Source of the DNA: Meira nashicola
Lineage: Eukaryota; Basidiomycota; Exobasidiomycetes; Exobasidiales; Brachybasidiaceae
DNA: 64,000 nt
Direction of reading: 5' to 3'
Assembly (NCBI GenBank): GCA_001600355.1
Contig: BCJU01000008.1
Location: 46,870 to 110,869, forward strand
The translations under genes were made by a program, and so were the position numbers. Position 1 is the first letter of the stretch. Every line of letters starts with the position of its first letter. The notes below the pieces were generated by a model that did not search any database, was not told where the DNA came from, and saw only the letters and a program-made list of their open reading frames with translations. Below are positions 44,816 through 58,100 of the stretch, piece by piece.

Positions 44816-47800
44816 ATGGTCCTCAAAAGCCGTGAAGGGCAAAAGCGCAAGTACGAATTGGAGGAATATTCGCCAGTCTCAGACCTTGCAGATTCAGATG
44901 ACTTTCCAGAAGACTCACACGAAGCCGAATCGACGGAAAGTGAAGGGGATCAGGACGAGGAGGAAGTCGCTTCAAGTCTCGCTCTACGCCGACACCACAA
45001 CCCTCTTCTTTACGGACCGGAGCTCTTGTACAAGAGCAAGAAACTTCAATTCAAGAAAATTTACCCGGTGAACAACAGACAGCATCTGTATGGAACCACA
45101 GAAAATATCAAATTTGGTGCCCGCAAGGTCGATAGGCATGGATATATTGAGTACGTCACTTTTCAGCTTTCCGCGCCAAAGAAGGCGAATGTTTGACATC
45201 GCCACACCGTGGATGCTGTACTGCAAGCTTTCAAGCGTGCTTCGCAAGGTTCTCTACTCCAACACACCAAGATGGCACTGCTAGAAGACAGTGCAGCTCA
45301 GAACATCTTACAAGAGAGCAATGACCTGGCCGGCTTCTTTTTTGAAACTCTTTCCGACACCGTCTGTTCGGTATTAGTAAGTGTTCTGGAGGAACGAAAA
45401 GTATGTTTTTTGTCTCAACAATCGGCAGAAAGTACCAAACACCTCGACAAGGTTGGAAAACGGGGTGAAACATACATAGCAATCTCTTTGAATCTAGCAG
45501 GTCTTGCAACCGGAGTTTATGTAGGACGCTCGTCTATGATAGAAATCAGAATAAAAGATCACCAAATAGTCTGGCAGTAGCTATGCAGACTGCAATATCT
45601 CTCAGACATATTGAGTCTCTTTAATATCAATCTGCAGCCGTGAGATCAGCAAAAGAGGCACGTTGACTTTCTTTCCAGCACACGCATTTCCGATCATCTC
45701 CCAGGGTAGATCATAAGCTTCAGGCTTTTCCAAGGTTTCATCGCTCCGCCGAACTGATCATGTCCCTGTCTCTCGAGCATATTAGATTCTCAAACCTATT
45801 CAGCCCTCTTCGAGGCTACCTTGTGCCTAACCTAAGTACGTTTCAGATGAACAAGGACTATCTTGATTGAAGGTCAGGCTTGGGACTTCCTGCTGTCCCT
45901 TTTTAGGATTGAATTCGACACCATGCATGGAAATGCCAAATATGTACTCTAACAACGTAGAAGCTGATGCCAACCCAATTTTAGTCCCTCTAAGAACAGA
46001 CTTGCGGAATATATACATTAGGTATGGATTGTTGTGATCCAGATCTAATCCAGGGTAAGAACATGATGAGGAAACATGCTCTTTTATCGGGTACTTTACT
46101 CTGACCTCTCCAGCAGCGATGGAATTTCTAAAGAGGATGAAAGAGCACTACAGCATGAGTACGAAAGCAAGTACACTGAGTACATGTCAGAACTTTCGGA
46201 GCTCTTGAAAGCAGGGTGAGTCATTCGCGATCAAAACATAAGTAAAGATAATCTGACTTTTGTATTCCTCTACTGCATTTCGACTGGACATACAAGCTAC
46301 GAGTGGTGAGGGAAAAGAACAAAAGCAAAAATCAAGACTACTATAGCTGGCAGATGACAGCCTTTATCAATCGCACCTTGCCACGAAAACAAATGGAAAA
46401 AATTCTGAAGGTGTGACAAACTTTAATGCATTGAATGTTCGCGATACTTTGATTTACTTTTTTCTTGTTCATGCCATTTTACTAGAACATCTTTTCCTCA
46501 ATCGTCTAGGCAGCAAGAATCGATAATGTAAGTAATTCCACGCTATTGCTTTCAGCTCGAATGGAGGTAGGAGAGCCAGATGCAACTGCAAGTGCGGGCT
46601 TCCGTATTTCTTCAGATCGCACAAGACTTATAGTCTGACACCGCATTTTGATATTCTCAACAGAGCGATCTTTTCATCGGAACAGCTCAACATTATCGAA
46701 AAGTCTATGGGGGAATCAAGTTGTACTTGGCAGAAGTAATTGTGAGTTGAATGACGTTTTTTGTGCATAGAAACTAAAGCGCACAGCTAATTTTGCCTTG
46801 ATCCAGACACATCTACAATTTCACACAGTTTTCCATCGAACCCGATGGCAAACCAAACTCGCCAATCGTCTTTTGAAGTATTGTCCGGCTGACGTGATAC
46901 GCGAACATTTGTGAGTAGTCTATTACGCCCTAGACAAGAAGATGTAACAACATCTTTACTGATGGCGTCAATTATGGGATTATCTTTGCTCTGCAGCAAT
47001 TTATTGGAATATCTCAAACGGAAAAGCACACGCTCTTCCGAGTATGATTTGGACGTACAAGAGATATTGAAAGGAGAACTAGATCAGTCGTAACACACCT
47101 GAACAGTGGAGACACTATTCTATTTCCTGTATCACCACACTTCAAAGCGCCTGGAACGAAGTGATAAAAAAAAAGAATTTGTGAGTTCCACACAATTATC
47201 AGTGGAAAGCTTATTTTGTTGAAATCCGCTTGCGTTCCCTCAAAGTTTTTTGCCAGTTTGCAACTAGACTCTGCCAAACCTATTTGGGACGGTTCAGGAC
47301 AGCCGAAAGAAATAGCCGATGCATTGGTAGGTGCCGGCTTACTTCTGTTCTGTAGCAGATTGCAGCGATGGATTCAAGTTGTTGCCAATCTTCGACCCAG
47401 AAGTGTCATCCCGCAAATTACTCAATTAGCGAGCAGAGCGGCTCGAATAGCTCGAGCGTTGGAATATGACCCTGAGCTCGATGAACCTATAGCTGCTGCA
47501 ACATAGCCTGAGAGTCCAGAGATCGACGACGTAATTCCGGGCTTCCAAGTGTTCCAAAGGCCACTTCGCAGGCGCACACCACAGTTCGTTTTCGAGTCAA
47601 AGGTTTTAAAGTGCCAGCGATCAAGATCCCCCATAGACTGGTACGAATGTGGTATCTAGATTTGACATATCCCAGAGGCCTATCAATCTCTGCGAAAATT
47701 GACGGCAGACGGGCTCAAACAGCCGAAGAAGTCAAAATTTATGTTCGGCTCGACGATCGAGGTCTAGGACAGAATATTGGTAGATTGTTCAACTTATTGC

Positions 47801-48072
47801 ACTATTCCAAGTCGCGCAAGCCGTCCGATACTCTTTGGCAGTATATTATAGAACAACAAAAGAGAACAAGCTCAGAATCGACTTGACGCACCTGGCGATC
47901 CTTTCTTTTGATTGTTTGACAAAGCCCGACAACGACAACGTGTCTGTGACGCGCGCAGCATCTTCGACTAACAAACTCTGTATATCGAGAAAAGAACTAC
48001 AAATAATTTATAATGCATTACTTTGCAAGGCTGCCCTGGTTAGGGGAAATGTCGCGATGAAGATTGGATGAA
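44816..48072 (+). pseudogene. long decayed gene with GIY-YIG-like nuclease motif
   Basis: It begins with an ATG and an acidic segment (LADSDDFPEDSHE; SEGDQDEEE), then a domain ending YVTFQLSAPKKANV. An in-frame TGA (45194-45196) is followed in the same frame by TVDAVLQAFKRASQGSLL and, near 45500, ETYIAISLNLAGLATGVYVG then RSSMIEIRIKDH, which resembles the YIG strand plus the Arg and His of GIY-YIG nucleases. Later blocks in shifting frames include YSWQMTAFINRTLPRKQ, AKPIWDGSGQPKEIADAL, ASRAARIARALEYDPELDE, an in-frame TAG, then MWYLDLTYPRGLSISAK and LCISRKELQIIYNALL to a stop at 48072. It was probably one multi-exon protein, now carrying at least two nonsense codons and two frameshifts. The GIY-YIG call is tentative. 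Confidence 0.45.
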
Positions 48073-50119
48073 CTTCTCATCTTTCTCCGAAAAATGAGAT
48101 TCTTATTGATGATATAAATGCAATGACAATTTTGTAACGCTAATTGTGAACCTGGCAATTTTTTCAGTATCTGCCTCAGACCTTTTTACGCGGCAATAGT
48201 AATGAGACTGAGGGGCTAATCACTCCCTCGATGCAAAAGCGATGCTTTCATCACTCTCTCTTGCCATCGTCGGTATTGGGTTGCCAATCTTAGTTCGTAG
48301 CCTTCTAAGGCCCAATTATAGTGCTATCTAGGCTGAGAAAGTTTCCAACATCCAACGAAATTTGGTAGAATGTGCCGTAGCGTAGGCCTGAGTAAGGGTA
48401 AAGTGACTTTGCTTGACGGCAAACTTGCTGCGACAGTTCTGCTACAACTCCATATACTTTCTTGTACACCTTTAATGCCTTTGGATCGTCAATGTCACAA
48501 AGGATATTTACGCAGCTTTCCATGTTTTTATTTAGATTACATTTGCCAAATTTGGCAACAATTTCAAAATTGGCGCCTTAAATCTTAACATGGATCAGCG
48601 AATCTTGATCATTTGCGAATACAATTGTACTAAAATTGAACTCTACGAATGGGGAGAAATGAACCTCATAAAATTTGTAAAGAAAAAAGTCTGTTGATTA
48701 CCTGATATTATGCTTCATAGAAGGCGTCGGAATTATATTTGGCTCTTTGATGATAAGAACAGCTTTGATCGACGTACATCTTGAGGTTTTCGCTGTAGCT
48801 GGTTGTGAAGACAAGCTGCAGGAAAATTACATGTCTCCATCTCATTGCAAAGCAGATAAAGTTGTGGATTAGATGAGCTCTAGAAGTCGTTTCATTTGGA
48901 CATTGATTGGCCTCACCTTCCATGATTCGTACGTGCTATGTTCGTGAAGCGCTTATTGAAGCCCGTCGCCTTAGTTTTTCCCGAACACTTTCTTTGCACG
49001 TAAATACAATACTATTACGTCCTGGACGAAAATTGAACTTATATAAGTTCGAATACTACTGCAAGAGCAAATACTCCCTATATTGCTGCCAACCCTTTAC
49101 CTCGCGTCACATACTTCAAAGTTCTCGAAATTTTCATTCCTTTCACCTTATTCCTACTTGGGCTCGTTGCTCGCTTGCTTTACCTGCGACATCCTGTCTT
49201 ACCGTATTCGTCTTCACTATCATAATCTGCTTTGGACTGATAGTTGCAGTAGACTGGCGTTTTGTCAGATGTCAATCTACTCATCATCACATAGTGCTCT
49301 TCTGACGATCTCTCAAATCTTATCTGCTTCTCAAAATCTTCTCGGGAATAAGTGCAGCATCTATGGTGCTTTCGGAAAGATACTTGCAATCGGATTCACC
49401 ATTACTTTTTGTTACGCTCATTTAGGCTGCGTATATGAACCTGATGATATGATTTCTATCGTAGTGTGACCAGAAGCACGCTACAGCAGAAGCAAATCTT
49501 GATCGGCATGGCATTCTAGTTTGGGTACAGCGACGGAGCCATGTGGGTGTGCACTGACCAGTCTACCAAATCAATTACCCCCGTGCGAAGTCACAGTATA
49601 GCTAGCTGCCTTACAAACCCTGTAGACAGACTTTTTTGGACGGCGCGCAATCTGAAAAAAGTCCAACATTTTGTCGCATGAACAAAAGAGCTCCCGATGC
49701 AGAGATATAAAACCACAAGGACCACGCAGATACACCTTCAAATTTTATGTGCAATGTGCACAGCCTGACAGGAACGCGTTCTTGACATTTCTCATCTGTT
49801 GCACCACATTTTCTTAGTTGCGATCTGCGCAACTCGACACGTGATCGACGCTGGTATCTGACCACACCACACCGCATTTGACTTCTATCTGGATGTGCAC
49901 AGAATGCAGTTTCCACGCGCAGCCAATCTCCCTAGACAACCACACCGCGTTATGATCTTCTACACCAAATGCAACCGATGCGATGGACGAAGTACAGAGG
50001 AAATGTGAGTTATTCTTTAACATTGTCAGGGAGAATTTTCGAGCTAGACTGAAGATAAATCATAGTTGAGGCAAAAAAGATGTCTCTTTATCCCAAAGAC
50101 AAGACAAATCGAATCATGA
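48073..50119. other. intergenic with unassigned ORFs
   Basis: Plus-strand ORFs at 48907-49305 and 49083-49469 contain hydrophobic stretches (SCLTVFVFTIIICFGLIVAV; GSLLACFTCDILS) that could be membrane-protein debris. No confident call. Confidence 0.25.
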
Positions 50120-50620
50120 ACTGGCCTTGTTTACAAATGTAGTCAAAGCCAGTCTGATTGACGCATATTGCTCTAACAAAGCGAGATCAGTGAGTTGATC
50201 AGCGATCTACCCGGCACTTCTACGAAAGACTCAATTCGCAATCACCACAGGTTCTCGACATCGGTTGAGGTAGAGGATCAGATTCCGGCAAATTCGAAAG
50301 AGCAGGCGTGACTCGCTATGTTGGAACAGGTAAGATACAAAATTTGTGGTATCTGTTGTTCGTCGGCTAAACATCGTTGCCTGCCGCATCTCTTTGAATG
50401 TATCGCCGGAAGATCTGACAGACTCTCAGATTCAAGAAGGTGTTCAACGTCAGAATCAAAGAATGGTCTCCCGACTGCCGAGATTACGCTTCTAAATATC
50501 AGTCACCAAAAGGTACGTCTTTTCGCTCAGATCAGCGAAAGTCGGACAGAGCTTGCTGAAAAATACATTCCCAGCTTGATGATGCAAGAATTCAGGCTCT
50601 GGCGCCTTACGATACGGTGA
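50120..50620 (+). pseudogene. mRNA cap (guanine-N7) methyltransferase-like relic
   Basis: FTNVVKASLIDAYCSNKARS, then a clean GTGAGT..CACAG intron (50190-50250), then VLDIG, TGA, GRGSDSGKFERAGVTRYVGT and a GTAAGA donor at 50330. The order NxVKxxLI ... VLD-G-GRG-D..K..RAG...Y.G matches the SAM-binding start of cap methyltransferases of the Abd1 type. The TGA (50266-50268) replaces the usual Cys of the GCG motif. The following block (SAKHRCLPHLFECIAGRSD) may be the next exon. Only about 100 residues are recognisable, so the gene is truncated as well as interrupted. The family call comes from one motif region and should be checked. Confidence 0.45.
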
Positions 50621-51429
50621 CTAGTTTCCTTAGCTTACATTATCTCTTTGGAAGCTCAAAGGAAATATACAAGTGCTTGCATTGTTTGTCTTCATACCTG
50701 AGACCACAAGGGCACTTCATCTGCGTCGTGCCTGACGGAGATTGTATTCAGTAAGTGCAGCGGTGAAATGCCAATCATCACATCTGTTCTGAGAAAACAA
50801 TTCTCGGGAGGGCATGGAAACTGTGGAAATAAGCGCATCCGCTCTGGATCGATTGCGCGTAGCGAGAGAGCATGAAATGTGCAGCCGTCGGCTGCGGGCT
50901 GCGCTTTGCATCGCAATCACACCTATACTGTCTCGCAAGCACACCTATCCTGTCTCCTTCCGATCTCCTTCCAAGCTCCTTGCGTTCTTTTCTCTCGTTC
51001 TACGCCCTCTTGGTGAGGTGGTATTGGATGCGTTTATCTTGTCATTTGCCTATGACATTTCAAGCTTAATCTGGGGAATTGTCATGACCATGCACTTGGA
51101 TTGAACGAATTAAATGCAAGCGCACGATGCAAAATTTGTACTTTGATTGCTTTCCAGCCTTCATTTTACGACTTGATTCATGTTCCTTGTACTAATAGCG
51201 ATTGCCCATCGCTAATTGTTTCCTTCAAAGCGCCTTTACTGATTCATGATGTGTCTTATATGTAATATGAATATTTGTTAAACCTAATACTCAAAGTTTC
51301 GGGATATAACAGACAGAAAGAACCGCGTACAACTCTACTTCCTCACTCCGTTGCTAGGGTGATTGTTCGCCTGAGTCGATTGATCAAATGTAAGGCTTAC
51401 TGAAAATCTGAAGCTGCTCCTTCACTAAC
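50621..51429. other. intergenic
   Basis: An open frame at 50814-51104 contains ALDRLRVAREHEMCSRRLRA, helical and Arg-rich, but unrecognised. Confidence 0.25.
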
Positions 51430-52113
51430 TTGCAGTACGACTATACCGAATTGCTGCGAGCAGAGACAAAAACATTTGGCGGGAGAGTCTCCCTCCATGG
51501 ACCTCGACGCTCGAAAACATAAAGAACTGCCTATCACATGCGAAAAGCCAATTTCGGACACCAAGGGACGGCACGTAAGGGACCAGACATTCCCTTAATG
51601 GGGATCAAAGCGATACGTTTAGACATAACTGAGACTATCTCTTTGGTGAAGCGAGCAAATCATGGGCACTTCGAAGCTCACAGTAGAAACCAAAAAGAAG
51701 GGGTATCAACATCTACATTCACTCCCATAATCTATCTAGTGCAAGCTGAATAGCCACGTCGCAGTCAAGAATACAGCATTATTTCGCAATATAAGTTTTC
51801 CTCTGATTTTCTGGATCAGGACGAAGTTTCGAATGCATCACTAATGCCGAGCAACTTGTGGGACACTATTAGGGAGAAAGAGGATGTTGCTAGCATTCTT
51901 TTCAATCTTGACGGACTTGAAGCAAGCAATATCCTGTCATTTAGGAAGAATGCCTTGATTGAAGTATTGTCACTTTTGGAGAGCGTGGTGGGATGGAATC
52001 TTAGAAAGTGGTGCTCGAGGAAGGTTTCCTTCAATTACGTGGAACAAATTATTGTGAACTCAGACGTAGATCTACAGTGCGATTGTGTCAGTGTACTGAG
52101 AGAGCATGTCTGA
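51430..52113 (+). pseudogene. duplicated gene fragment R3, right copy
   Basis: Counterpart of 1-560. It runs from RAETKTFGGR through MRKANFGH, FTPIIYLVQA, a TAG at about 51750, and then a well-preserved 89-codon block starting at 51844 (NLWDTIREKEDVASILFNL, SFRKNALIEVLSLLES, FNYVEQIIVNSDVDL) to a TGA at 52111. The last block is the best-conserved part of this unknown protein. It abuts the end of repeat R1 copy b, so the two duplications may share a boundary. Confidence 0.5.
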
Positions 52114-52234
52114 CACACCGAAAAAGATGAAGAAGGAAGGACTCGGGTGTACTGTAATGAAGACAAAAGAAAAATTACATTCAATCTTGCCACCGAAATT
52201 TGCCTGAAAAGACTCTCGGCCTTGCATGGCGTTA

Positions 52235-53060
52235 CTGATTGTCAGATTTATCGATTGAGAAAATCGTACACAGCTTCTCAGGTCCCAGGTTCTTCTCCAG
52301 AGACACGATTTTGGGGTAATCAAGCATGACCTCCTGATTTTTTCCTCCAGCAATTTTCCCTACAAGAAGACAAGATCGAGTCATTAAGCTGATGACATTC
52401 TTGTGTCTGCGATGGGTTTTCTGCCTCCATGGACGAGAATATGCAGCAATTTTTTCTCGCGGAGATTGTATAATTCCGTTGAAATTTCTTACCAAGCTCT
52501 TTGATTTTACTTTTAAAATTTGGTTTGGTTTGAGCGCACAGAACAGAGAAGCGCTTCTTAACAGCGAAAGGCGATCTTGGATGAAGATCTATTATAGGAT
52601 TGGCCGGGAGAGAATTTTTGCTAATCTTTGGCTCCAAGATTCGACCGAATGTTCAGAGCGTGTTGTCACAATCTTCCCTTGCATGTCTATTTTACCTATT
52701 CTCTCTCAAGATTATGCTATTCTGCGACTTGACGCGCGTGAGCATATACCCTCACGAGGAATTGTGAGCGATAAAGTGTCCTCCCATTGAATCACCAAAT
52801 AAAGGTAAAAAAGACAAAGTCAAAAGAGTATCTTCATTTTATCGCCATCGGTAGCTGCCATCCGTTGCCGTTTACTCTAGTAAAGTCTTTCGAATCTCTG
52901 GGGACATGCTCAGCCGTTAGGCTGTGCAGAGAGAAGAGTGCATCCTGAGGTGAACACTAGCACACGCGGACAGCGAGAAAAAAGAGAAGATTGCGTACTT
53001 CAACTTGATTGACGAATCTCCTTTATGGCACCTGAAAAGATCTAAAAGATGCGCTTTCAG
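52235..53060 (-). repeat. dispersed tail repeat R1, copy b
   Basis: Read on the minus strand this follows the C-terminus of HNH-5, and it aligns with 63160-63890 over nearly its full length and with 11066-11530 over its first half. Shared blocks include GAAAGCGCATCTTTTAGATC, TAGCTACCGATGGCG-like sequence, TTTGACTTTGTCTTT, GATCGGTC-free spacers, and GGAATTATACAATC near the end. It carries an 87-codon open frame (IIQSPREKIAAYSRPW; MLDYPKIVSLEKNLGPEKL) whose counterpart in copy c is broken. Confidence 0.7.
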
Positions 53061-53143
53061 AAAGCAGCACTTCACATTCAGTATTTCACGCTTTAGTGGC
53101 ACAGCGTATCTATATGGTGGAGGAAGCTCAACTATATGTATCA

Positions 53144-53444
53144 TTACATACCAACAGAAAATCCGCGCAAATATTTCATTGAACACTGCTGGTAAAGGAA
53201 ACGGAGTAAGTCAAGGTTAAGGGTTTTTTTTGTTGAACCACGAAAGCGAAGCGGAGTCCTCGAAATTTCTGCGTATGCAATCGGGAACGTATCCTAATCG
53301 TGGAACTTGCCCATCTTTCAGGAATACAAGTGGCATCAACAGAAGCATCGACCCGGATTCTTCCAGGACCTTGAGACATGCCGAAGACACTTCGGACCAT
53401 GATTCTAGTGCCAAGGGATAATGAGATTGCTTGTTAGACGACAT
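53144..53444 (-). pseudogene. HNH-5: HNH-domain copy with the catalytic core deleted
   Basis: From an ATG at 53444 it encodes QSHYPLALESWSEVSSACLK, GSMLLLMPLVFLKDGQV and YVPDCIRRNFED, nearly the same as HNH-1. After about 70 residues it jumps directly to the last residues of the family, YQQCSMKYLRGF, in another frame, stop at 53144. Everything between, including both His motifs, is missing; the joint lies near 53200-53230. The R1 tail follows, as in HNH-1. It cannot encode a nuclease. Confidence 0.75.
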
Positions 53445-55172
53445 CACCTCTAGTACTCTGCTTTTCTTAAATGATGACCCTTGGTGACTTCTTACACAAA
53501 GCCAAATTGGCGCTGAAGGCGATCTTGTGTTGAGCACATGTTGGTGCTGGACAGGATAAACTCGTGTGTTGCACATACCAGAGTCTTGAAACGTTGTCCA
53601 GCTTCTCGTATATCTTATTTTGCTTCCCACACTACGCTGTGCTGGTGTATTTTTGGTGTACAGTCCGATCATTCACCGTTCTGGACTTCGAATAGGCGAC
53701 TAGCGGGCATGGATTCTAGCTGAATGGGAAGGAATACAGAGCATGTGCTGTCTTGAGTCAGATGTATGATACCTCTTCTCTGTCCCCTACGTTTCTGAAC
53801 GAAGGGATGGTCATTCATTATCCATGTACAATTGCTTGGGTCTTCCATATCGAATGCAAGCCTTGCCACATACCAAAGAAAGGAGAAACACATAATCTAA
53901 AGAGCACACAAACAACGAGAATGTAGATACTGGGTGCGTTCCATAGCCATAGACAGAACATATTCAGTGAGAATTGCATCTTCTTCCGCATTCTCGTTAG
54001 CAATTTCCTCTTTCAAGCTTGATTTATCGTTTTGACTCGAAATGCGCTTCAACAAGATCGAACCAAAGTAGAACCATTCTAGCTGGAGTAAATGTTCGTC
54101 GTCATCTGTTCAGTTGATTTGATAAGTTTGCAGTCAGCTAAACTGCTTTCCTACATGGACCCATGATCAAACTCTCAGACGCCGTGTATTTTCGATCTTT
54201 TAACATGTTGCAACTTAGGTTTAAGCTAGAGCGACGAAGTTTATTAGAATAGCATGATTCAGAAGCCTTACGAGCATGGTCATTTCATCTAGCTTGTCGT
54301 ATAACGCGGCCCTTGAGAAATCAGAGGGGTCTATCGTTTTGCGAGATAAGAACTCCATATCCTGAATGTTCAGCCAATCAACAGAAAATCAACAAAACAA
54401 AAGGATTAGAATGGTCAGCACTTGAGGTTTATGCCATTCGGCAAAATCAGGCTACAAGCACACAGATCCCACTCTTTATTGTATCAAATCATTGACCTTC
54501 CGAAGTCGTTAAGCGTTGCGGAGTTGCATGATAGCTTCTGAATGTAGAAGGTGAACGGCAATGCGCATCGAAGCAATATTGGATGTAATGAATCCCAAAG
54601 ACAGCGTTGCGAACAGTTAATATTTCATATATTTCACCACTTCCTGGGCACGGAAACGAACTTCTTTTCTCAAAGCCGGTGATGTTTTATGGTAATCGAT
54701 CAATCATTTTGTCCGTCAATTTGTGCGAAGATCTAATGAGAGTAAGAATTCCGTAAGTCAGACACACACAAACGTTTTATACTATCCGTATGCCGGGAAT
54801 ATCCACACAGAATCAAATAATGCAGACCTTGTTGTCGTAACGAGGCTGAATAGAGTTTTAAATTTTATTCTCATCACACTCAAATTACATTCATTAAAGA
54901 GAATTCTAGAACCTTTCAAGTAAAGCACTACAATACCGATGAAGCAATGCACTGCCACTACCTCAACTAGAGTGCAGCTCCCTGGTTTTGATACTGTATT
55001 GAGCAGCATTACAATTGCTCACACGTGGATGCGTGGTGATGAAAAGCTAGGGAAACGTTGAAACTGCTTTTTGTTGGGCAGACGCATCCTGTGAAGTCTT
55101 ATGTCTAGGCAGCAACCCAACAAGGATCTCTACCGAGATATGCCTTCCTTATAGCTCGAAGATTTTTCACAC
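53445..55172. other. upstream flank of HNH-5 and intergenic
   Basis: About 53445-53580 resembles the region just upstream of HNH-1 (CAACATGTGCTCAACACAA against CAACATGCGCTTTACACAA). Beyond that no feature is seen. Confidence 0.35.
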
Positions 55173-58100
55173 TTGGTCATGATCAGGATTTGGTGTTCTA
55201 CGATCAAGCTGACTCATGGTGGGGTGAGCCAAAGGTACGTGTACAAACGACACATTGCAAAGATGATCGGCCAAAAAAAAAAAAAAAAAACTCACAATTC
55301 GTATGTGCTTCGTTCGACAAGGAAGATGCAATTCACTGCGATTCGTACAGCACATGATCCAGCAGCTGTATATGGAAGATGGCCAAATGGTCGTTGTAGA
55401 AAGAAATGACCTTGACCTCTCACAAGAGCCAGAGGCATGGCCCGGTGTCGAGTATCGCTTCGTTTAAGTAAAAGTGGATGTTGACTCGCCTCCCCAGGGT
55501 GGAGACAGCAGAGTAGGTCACCGCTTCCTCGACTCGCACCTGCTCAATCAGAAAGCACTTATAGCGATTCAAATAGACTTCTTCAAGAAGTGAGCAGGTG
55601 AGATCTCTTTAGTGTGCAGTTGCTTCATGACAGTCAGGCTGACCGTTGGTGTGTCCGACATCGAACTTACGTTCCTCAGAGATGGCTGATGTCTTCTTAC
55701 TCGGGCAGAACGCAGTATGTGCACATTAGCACCTGTTGTACCAGTCACCAGACTCGATGTAAGTGCAAAAAACTGAGATCAGATTGTAAAGATATGCAAA
55801 GGCTTACCACACCCTCCTTCAACCCCATCGCTCGGTTTTAATTCTGAAAGACAATTCTACTCTGCGTCTATGAGCATTTTGATTTGAGACGACCTTAGAT
55901 CACATGATCGATGTGAATGGAGCTGGTGTCAAAAAGGGAGTCAAGAGACCATGTTGAAGCTTTTCTTATTAGAAACAATGCCTTGCTGAAACCTGCTCAC
56001 CGATCAAGGATGGGAAATATTGTCCAACCTTTTCTTGCGCTGGAAGATGAGATAAAGCGATCGTTGCACGGGATGGTCATAGATCCTGTAATCCACATTA
56101 AAACGAGAGTGCAACCGCGCGAGTATTTGGACTCATGTCTAGCAGAATGGCTTTGCCAAAATTCATGGATTCTACCACAGATTTGAGTCTTGATCAAATA
56201 TGACAATGTGTAAGAAAAATGCGGGATTAAATTACCTACAACAAGAATCAAGACCAACTTTCGCTACAATTTGTATCAATAGGGAATCGTCTACTGAGCC
56301 TTCCACAATTCACTCGACCCACTCTTAAAAGCATCCTATTGTTAAGGTCAGACCAAATAATAACATACCGGATGTAAAGGTAGACTGGAGTAGGAAAATG
56401 ATGCAAGTATAAATAAAGAGGCGTTGAAGCCGTGCCAATCACGCAATAGCACTTCACGTCATCATTGTCTCAAATTGACACAAAAGTGGCTCAAAGGGTT
56501 CTGCCTAGGTGAGCATCTGCTGCATGGATTTGTTCTGCATAAAGATACAGAAAACGCATAGAATCTTGCAAAAACACTCTCGGCCTGGTATTCCGTTATT
56601 TCCGGACCGCATGGAGCCAACAAGACACGCGAACAGAATAGAACAGATCCCTTGATATTCCACTACCTTTGTTTGTCAAGATCGTAAGTTCACCGGTCAT
56701 GCATGAAAGTAGTCTAGTTCGAAAGCATAGAGGAAGAAAGATGAATCACTTGTACACAGATTCTATTTTATTGGCGCTCAAGTCTTATGACCAACGCTTT
56801 AAAACGCTTCAAGAAAGACTCCACATTGATCTTTGGCGATGAAACAAGCTCGAACGCCTACATCTAGACCTACAGCAAACAAATTGTGGTTCCATACATG
56901 GAATCTAAGTGTACCAACACCGAGCGTAAGGTTAACTATACTCGGGCAGCAAGATGTAGGTTTACCGAAGATTGCAACTTTGTCAATAATTATCTATACC
57001 CCATCCTGAAATATTTAGAATACAAACTTCTGTATGACCGAAGAAACAGACCAGATAATAATACCACCGGGCATAGAATGATGCATTGAAGTTTTGGTCT
57101 GATAGCAAAACAGTAATTGCCAAACAGCAATTGCCAAAACTAGTACTGGTAATGAAAGTAGCAGAAGAATAGCTGCAACAAAGATTGATCATGCGAGTGG
57201 TGATACTTTCTGTAGTCTCACTTCAGAATTGCGCACAATGAGGACTATACTAATAGAGGTCACAGCACCTAGCGCCGCTGAGATACGGATAAGGTGAGGA
57301 GAATCCAAAAATTGGGTCTGAGCTGAAATAATTATGTCGTAATGTTGGATGATTGGCTATTTCAGGTATTATATCCGGATGCTGTCAGTTCCATCCGCAT
57401 CAGCATCGAGGAAAACTTTTTGGATCGTTCCTGCAATCACTTGTAAGATAATTTACGCATGTCAAAAACCTTGAAAGGTTCCTAACAAGGCTGGCACATT
57501 GGTGAGATCGTTCCAAACTTCCACGATAAACCTTGATATCAGCCGTCTAGGAGATGTATAACGTCAATAAGTTGTCGGACAGCAATACAGAGGAGGATTG
57601 ATAATAATGCAGCCAGAATAATATCGAAATGGCGAGCAAGTAGAGCGTACGTAAAGAAATGCTTCATACTAGATAATATCGCGTTGATGCTGACTTTAAG
57701 GATACCTCACATTGAGGACCTACTTCTGCTTCGCATGTTCAGTAAGTAACGCACTGTACCGAGATCGTCAAACCACGTGTTTGCTTGTTCGAGTCGAGTG
57801 CTACGGTATCGAAAGCTCACTTCTCTTTCTTTGAAAGATTCGGTCGAGCATTCACTCACTATTCTTCAAAGAAAAGTCCCTCCCGTATGATTTTTGAAAA
57901 ATCCTGACTGAAATTGGAGCAAGTTGCAGACTTTGGGGGTGATGTATCAGGTCGGATAAAGAGACTTCTTTCTTGCCCAAACGCCAGTTTATATAAGGTT
58001 CGCAGAATAACGCAAAATTCACCAACACTCTTTGGAAGCCCTCTGTCCCGATTAGAACACGGAAATAAGACCTCAACTAGATTCATGCATGCCAGTGCGC

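Noticed and set aside
23683..50330. TGA read as an amino acid (genetic code change), because several frames continue past TGA
   Set aside because: The residue expected at these TGAs differs (Trp in the transporter, Cys in the methyltransferase, others elsewhere), and the intact GATA gene ends in TGA. Ordinary nonsense mutations explain it better.
55273..55290. Poly(A) tail of a retrotransposon
   Set aside because: No reverse transcriptase, endonuclease or target-site duplication was found upstream. A simple homopolymer is enough.
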